From: Leishmania martiniquensis
Lineage: Eukaryota > Euglenozoa > Kinetoplastea > Trypanosomatida > Trypanosomatidae
Assembly (NCBI RefSeq): GCF_017916325.1
Contig: NC_090168.1
Coordinates: 1,011,143-1,075,142, forward strand
Direction of reading: 5' to 3'
DNA length: 64,000 nucleotides
The position numbers and the translations under genes are program-made. Under the pieces are notes generated by a model. The model did no database searches and was not told the DNA's origin. It saw only the letters and a list, made by a program, of their open reading frames with translations. This document shows positions 60,103-64,000 of the stretch, piece by piece. The stretch's first letter is position 1, and each line of letters opens with the position of its first letter.

Positions 60103-60803
60103 GCAACGGGGCCGCCCAGCCAACGCGCCTCCGTTGCTGCCTCAACGAAGAAGTCGAAGGAGCAGAAGAAGAGGCGCCTTCTTCGCCCTCGTACTATCCA
60201 TTTTATGGACGCAGACAGACATATACATATATATATATGTGCTCGTGCCTGCGCGTATTCGCTCCTTCATGCCTATGCCCAGAGACACACATACCCATAG
60301 AGAGTCTCAGCCCCCTTTTTCTCTCTCTGCCCTTCGTGAAGGCCCGCACCGAATGGAAGAGGCGCCCGGTAGCGGAGGACAAGGGCATATACAACGATCT
60401 TTTCGTTTGATTGTAATACACCGCGCGAGAACACCCCATTCTGCAAGTAAAGTTTTTTTTTTTCGTGTTAGGCGCGGGGGCGGTCGACATGGCGGGGACC
60501 CCTTCTCTCGTCACGCAAAGTCCCACTTGGGCGAAGGGCTATCCGTTGTCCTCTCTTTTTTTCGTGCTTCGATGCGTTCAAATCAGCCCCCCTCCTCCCT
60601 TTTTGTTTCTCAACTTCGAAGCATATCTCAAGGAGCTGAAAGCTGAATGTATGTGTGTGTCTGCGTTCGGGCAAGTGGGGGCGATTTAGCATCCTGGCGC
60701 GTACCCAACAAGAGTATACCGAGAGTGTGTCTCTGCAAGGTTTCATTAGAAAGCCCTGAGTAAGCTGCACGACCGCGTAACGCTTTCTATGAGGTTCGTG
60801 GAG

Positions 60804-60848
60804 CATATATATATATATATTTATGTAGAAAAAAAATATATATATATG
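60804..60848. repeat. AT-rich inverted repeat
   Basis: The 13-nt arm 60804-60816 (CATATATATATAT) is exactly complementary to 60836-60848, with a 19-nt A/T-rich spacer. It is built from (TA)n microsatellite, so the symmetry may be incidental, but the terminal C and G also pair. Confidence 0.75.
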
Positions 60849-62773
60849 TCACGACTGAGAGGGCCTGCTCTCTCTCCCTCCCTCCTTCCTTTCTGTTTCC
60901 CCACTCGCGTTATTCCTCTCTTTTCCTGTGGAAGGAGCGGCCGCACTCACTGCACTCGAAGGGGTCTTTTTTTTTCTCTGCTCTCGCTCACTTCCCACAC
61001 TTCAACGTGCGCGGCAACAGGGCGCCCTCTTCGATCCTTCCTCCAGTGCTCCGTATGTCCTGCGGGCTGGCGTGATTGGTGCCCATGAGAGGTCCATGTG
61101 GCATTTGGTCATGCGCCTCACAAGAAACGTACCCCAAAGAAGGAGGCACGCAGCCGCGCTCACAAGGGCGGTGGCGCATTCATGAGCGACACCATATCGG
61201 CGACAGTCGAGTCGGAGTGCTTCCTACCCTGCAGACGGAAACTGCGCAGCCTTAAGGTAACATCCCCATTGAGGTGTTTTCGCGAGTACTGTCCATGAAG
61301 AGTCACTGAGGTGCACGCAAAGGGAACAGGAAGCGCAGCTGACACCAACAAGAAACAAAAAAGACATTAAGAAGGGAAAAATAACGAAGAGGCAATGCAG
61401 GTGGTCTGCAGACACTCATCTCTAGTTTCTCTGCGGCTAGCCCACATGCTGGAACGATCGCGTGACCGCACATTGCGCTTCATCTCTTTTCTAGCTGTCT
61501 TCTACCTCTACTTATTCTCTTCCGCATCCCTCTTCTTTCTCCTTCACCAACTTCTCGCCCCTCCCCCTGCCGCATCGCTATCCCCATCACCACCGATGAA
61601 TGCACAAACCTATTGCCGCCCTAGACGGTTCCAGCCGGTTACAGAGATCCGCCTTTTTTTTCGTGGGCTCGCCTCACACCTCTGCGCCTAAGGTGAAATT
61701 CCATTTTTTATATCTTTCTGTTCATCTATCTATTCGTTCGAGTCCTCTTTGTCGCTGTACCTCTGCTGCTGCATCCTACGCCCCATCGCTCCGGTTGCTC
61801 CCTCATACACGCATACACACACACACACACCCAGACATACATACATACGCACATACGCGGGCATCAGCACCGGAGCGGCGCCACTTTTTCTCCTCTCTTC
61901 CCTCAATTTACCCGTCTTAGACGTAAACCGCCACACAGGTACACCGCCTTTGTTGTATTCCCCCACCCTCCCCCCTTTTTCTCTCTCCGTTCCTTTTGTG
62001 GTTTAGTTTCTGCTGTGGGGCGCAGTGGAAAAGAGAGCGTCGCCACAAACTCCCTTTTCTTGTTTCCCCTCGCCTCCCCCTCTCTCTGTCTGTCTGTCTT
62101 CTGCTTGCCGCCTCTCTTTATGCCACGCTCTTTTTTTTTAATTCTTCGTTTCTTCGTTTTCGCGCTCCTCAGATATTCATCACGCCTCTAACGCCACCGC
62201 CGGTATCGTATCTCGTGTATTTCCCCTCGTATGCTTGGGTGCTGCTCATGTATAGCTCGTCGAAGGTCGTATGGACCCCTCCCTCTCCCCACCTTTATCT
62301 TTTGGCCTCCCTCTTCCTTCTACCCCCCTATCCCTCCCTCTTTCGGCCTACTGGCACGCGCTGGTTTCGTTTCAGCTTGCTGCGGTGAAACTGCTCTTCT
62401 TCTCGAGTCCCTGTTCCTTTGCCCGTTTCCTTCCCTCTCTCATGGGCTTTGATGCTCAGCGCCTTCGTTACCACTGTAATTGATACCCTTCCCCTCCCTC
62501 CTATACGTCTTGCGCTGCGGCATCGGCACTCGCACTGTTTCCGTTCCTCTCTTTTTCTTGGACGTGTTTCCTGGGCTCGCGCTTCTCGACCTGTCTCTCC
62601 GCTGTTTTTTTTTTATCAAGTCTCTCACTCCGCGCCTTCTCCTTTCGCTTCCTCTCTCCCCTCGCACCGACGCCCCCCCCCGACACACACACACACACAC
62701 CAAAGTTTCCAGAGAGCATCGCCTCAACTTTCCGTCGGTCAGCGCTCTCTTGTTGTCTTGCTGTGCCTATCAG

Positions 62774-62801
62774 TCTTTTCCACCTCACATATCACATCCA
62801 G
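62774..62801 (+). promoter_or_regulatory. candidate spliced-leader acceptor, gene at 62894
   Basis: The C/T-rich stretch 62774-62799 is followed by AG at 62800-62801 (an earlier AG lies at 62772-62773). No ATG lies between it and 62894, leaving a 5' UTR of about 92 nt. Confidence 0.5.
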
Positions 62802-62893
62802 ATTAGCTACGGGGGGGGGAGGGTTGACGGCAATCACTGTTCCAACAACAGGCTCACCTCTTTGTGCTGGCGGTTGAGACCGGTGCAACAGTA

Positions 62894-64000
62894 ATGCGCG
62901 CGCAGCAGCTCCTTGCCGCGAGGCCTGATGCAGGTGACGCTGCCCCGTGTGGCAACACCGACTCCCTCGATATGGTGTTTTCTACGAGCGGCTCGCTGTC
63001 GGCCACGTTTACATTTCCTTCCATCGCAGGGGGAGCAGCGCAGCCTATCCAGGATAGGCGGCCATCGAAGGGCGCGACATCTCTTACCATGGAGGTGGTG
63101 GTCATGGACTATCCCGCCACGATGGAGGCAGCAGCCGTTTCCTCGGAAGTAACCAGCTGCCCAGGTGCCGCTGAAGAAATGCAGGACCTTAAGCCGCCTT
63201 GGGGCACCACCTCGACTGAAGCTGCCGCCATCAGTGCCAGCGGCGGCGGAGCCGCGGCGAGCATGCGATTTCCCGCGGAGAGAGTGAAGGAGCAGAACTT
63301 CGAAGGTGGCCGCTTGCGGCACAATCCATGCAAGTCGGAGAGCTCATTTGCAGGTGCAGACTCGACACCTCTGCGAGCCACAGCGACTTCATCTCTTGGC
63401 CCGCACGGCATGAGCCACAGCGTTTCGGGTGGCGGGTGCCAGTTGCGCATCCCCAGTGCTCGCTTCGGAAAGGCGAGCCGCGGGGAATCAGTGACCTCCT
63501 TCCCGGCTGTCGGCGGCAGCAACCTTCCTGCCGAGGCGATGGGAAGCGTTCCGACCAGTCAGATCGCTGCTGGTCATCGCTACCGCGAAAACAGAAGGGC
63601 GAGCGACAACAGCCCTTCCTACCGTGATGGGTCAGAGGCCACCACCCTCGGGGGCGGTGCACCTTTTTTGCCTCCCACTCAAAGAGCCTTCCACGGCGAC
63701 AGCTCTTTGTCGCCAGGACCTGGCTGCAGCAAGGCGCAACCGCTGATCCGTCAGTCTTCAACGCTGGGCACTGCCCCCCACAGCCCGAAGCAGCCTTACC
63801 CCTCCGCTGGACCATCGCCCATTGAAATGCGGACGCCCTCGTCGGGCGGGCCTGCTGCAAGTGCGACCCGGCTGAAGTTGCGCCCTTTCCGAGTGCCGCT
63901 CTCTATAGCTGCCGTCCTGAGCACCTTTTTCACCGTTATCCTTGTCGCTGCTCTCACCACAGTGCCTCTCAGCGCTGTTTCGATTCAGTCCGCCAGTTAC
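62894..64000 (+). CDS. N-terminal part of a membrane protein, cut by the window end
   Basis: From the ATG at 62894 the frame stays open for 369 codons to the last base, so the gene continues beyond the window. Residues 1-330 are Ser/Gly/Pro/Ala-rich and probably disordered, with no signal peptide at the N-terminus. A basic RLKLRPFR precedes a strong hydrophobic helix at about residues 335-361 (SIAAVLSTFFTVILVAALTT). The end of the window reads LSAVSIQSASY. A long cytosolic leader, a basic stop and then a membrane helix is the layout of trypanosomatid membrane sensors such as cyclases with an extracytoplasmic domain, but no such domain is visible here. Third-position GC is high throughout, as in the other genes. 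Function cannot be called from this part. Confidence 0.8.
   Translation, partial: MRAQQLLAARPDAGDAAPCGNTDSLDMVFSTSGSLSATFTFPSIAGGAAQPIQDRRPSKGATSLTMEVVVMDYPATMEAAAVSSEVTSCPGAAEEMQDLKPPWGTTSTEAAAISASGGGAAASMRFPAERVKEQNFEGGRLRHNPCKSESSFAGADSTPLRATATSSLGPHGMSHSVSGGGCQLRIPSARFGKASRGESVTSFPAVGGSNLPAEAMGSVPTSQIAAGHRYRENRRASDNSPSYRDGSEATTLGGGAPFLPPTQRAFHGDSSLSPGPGCSKAQPLIRQSSTLGTAPHSPKQPYPSAGPSPIEMRTPSSGGPAASATRLKLRPFRVPLSIAAVLSTFFTVILVAALTTVPLSAVSIQSASY

Larger units (their letters stand above)
59833..62893. other. intergenic region with C-run array and AT inverted repeat
   Basis: About 3 kb without a supported gene. It holds TA repeats at 60221-60240, a (CA)n/(CATA)n stretch at 61804-61856 and a (CA)n tract at 62686-62701. 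It also contains the TCCCCC array and the AT-rich inverted repeat listed separately. Long pyrimidine tracts fill 61490-62640. Confidence 0.6.

Noticed and set aside
1..64000. SIDER-type degenerate retroposons and tRNA genes in the gaps
   Set aside because: SIDERs are expected in Leishmania 3' UTRs, but I could not match a signature by eye. No convincing tRNA A/B box pair was seen. A profile search would decide both.

Overview
The window looks like a piece of a trypanosomatid nuclear chromosome, most probably Leishmania or a close relative in the Leishmaniinae. It is GC-rich. All 14 convincing protein genes lie on the + strand, head to tail, with no recognisable cis-introns. They are separated by long, pyrimidine-rich gaps full of (CA)n, (TG)n and (TA)n microsatellites. 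Almost every gene is preceded by a polypyrimidine tract and an AG dinucleotide a short way before the first ATG, as expected for spliced-leader trans-splicing of one polycistronic transcript. No bacterial-type promoters, ribosome binding sites or operons are seen. I recognised no tRNA, rRNA or snRNA gene. The species is not determined.

Layout. 1-3755 is coding-poor. 3756-4361 encodes a small HAD phosphatase of the magnesium-dependent phosphatase-1 type. 5694-10100, 13608-17834, 23955-27350 and 28637-30001 encode large or low-complexity proteins of unknown function; the second has a probable beta-propeller C-terminal half. Between 17834 and 23955 there is a gap of about 6.1 kb with two small candidate ORFs at most. 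32910-33764 encodes a probable mitochondrial FAM210/DUF1279-like membrane protein, and 37219-39438 encodes the axonemal protein CFAP91. 41022-42923 encodes a basic protein with a PH-like C-terminus, and 43655-44596 an unrecognised 313-residue protein. 45609-46967 encodes an RBBP6-like DWNN plus RING protein.

48105-52307 encodes the most striking protein of the window: one polypeptide joining a DeSI/PPPDE peptidase domain, a PUB domain and a complete GH85 cytosolic endo-beta-N-acetylglucosaminidase. 54173-55165 encodes a coiled-coil protein with a 39-residue tandem repeat and a C-terminal CaaX box. 56698-59832 encodes a MYND-finger protein. 62894 to the window end is the N-terminal part of a membrane protein cut by the edge.

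The genes do not form one pathway, as is usual for trypanosomatid polycistrons. Two touch ubiquitin biology (the DWNN-RING protein and the DeSI-PUB-ENGase fusion), two are probably mitochondrial (the FAM210-like protein and, less surely, 28637-30001) and one is flagellar (CFAP91). Non-coding structure worth attention includes a strong imperfect hairpin at 36253-36347, two C-run arrays able to form G-quadruplexes on the minus strand, and an AT-rich inverted repeat at 60804-60848.
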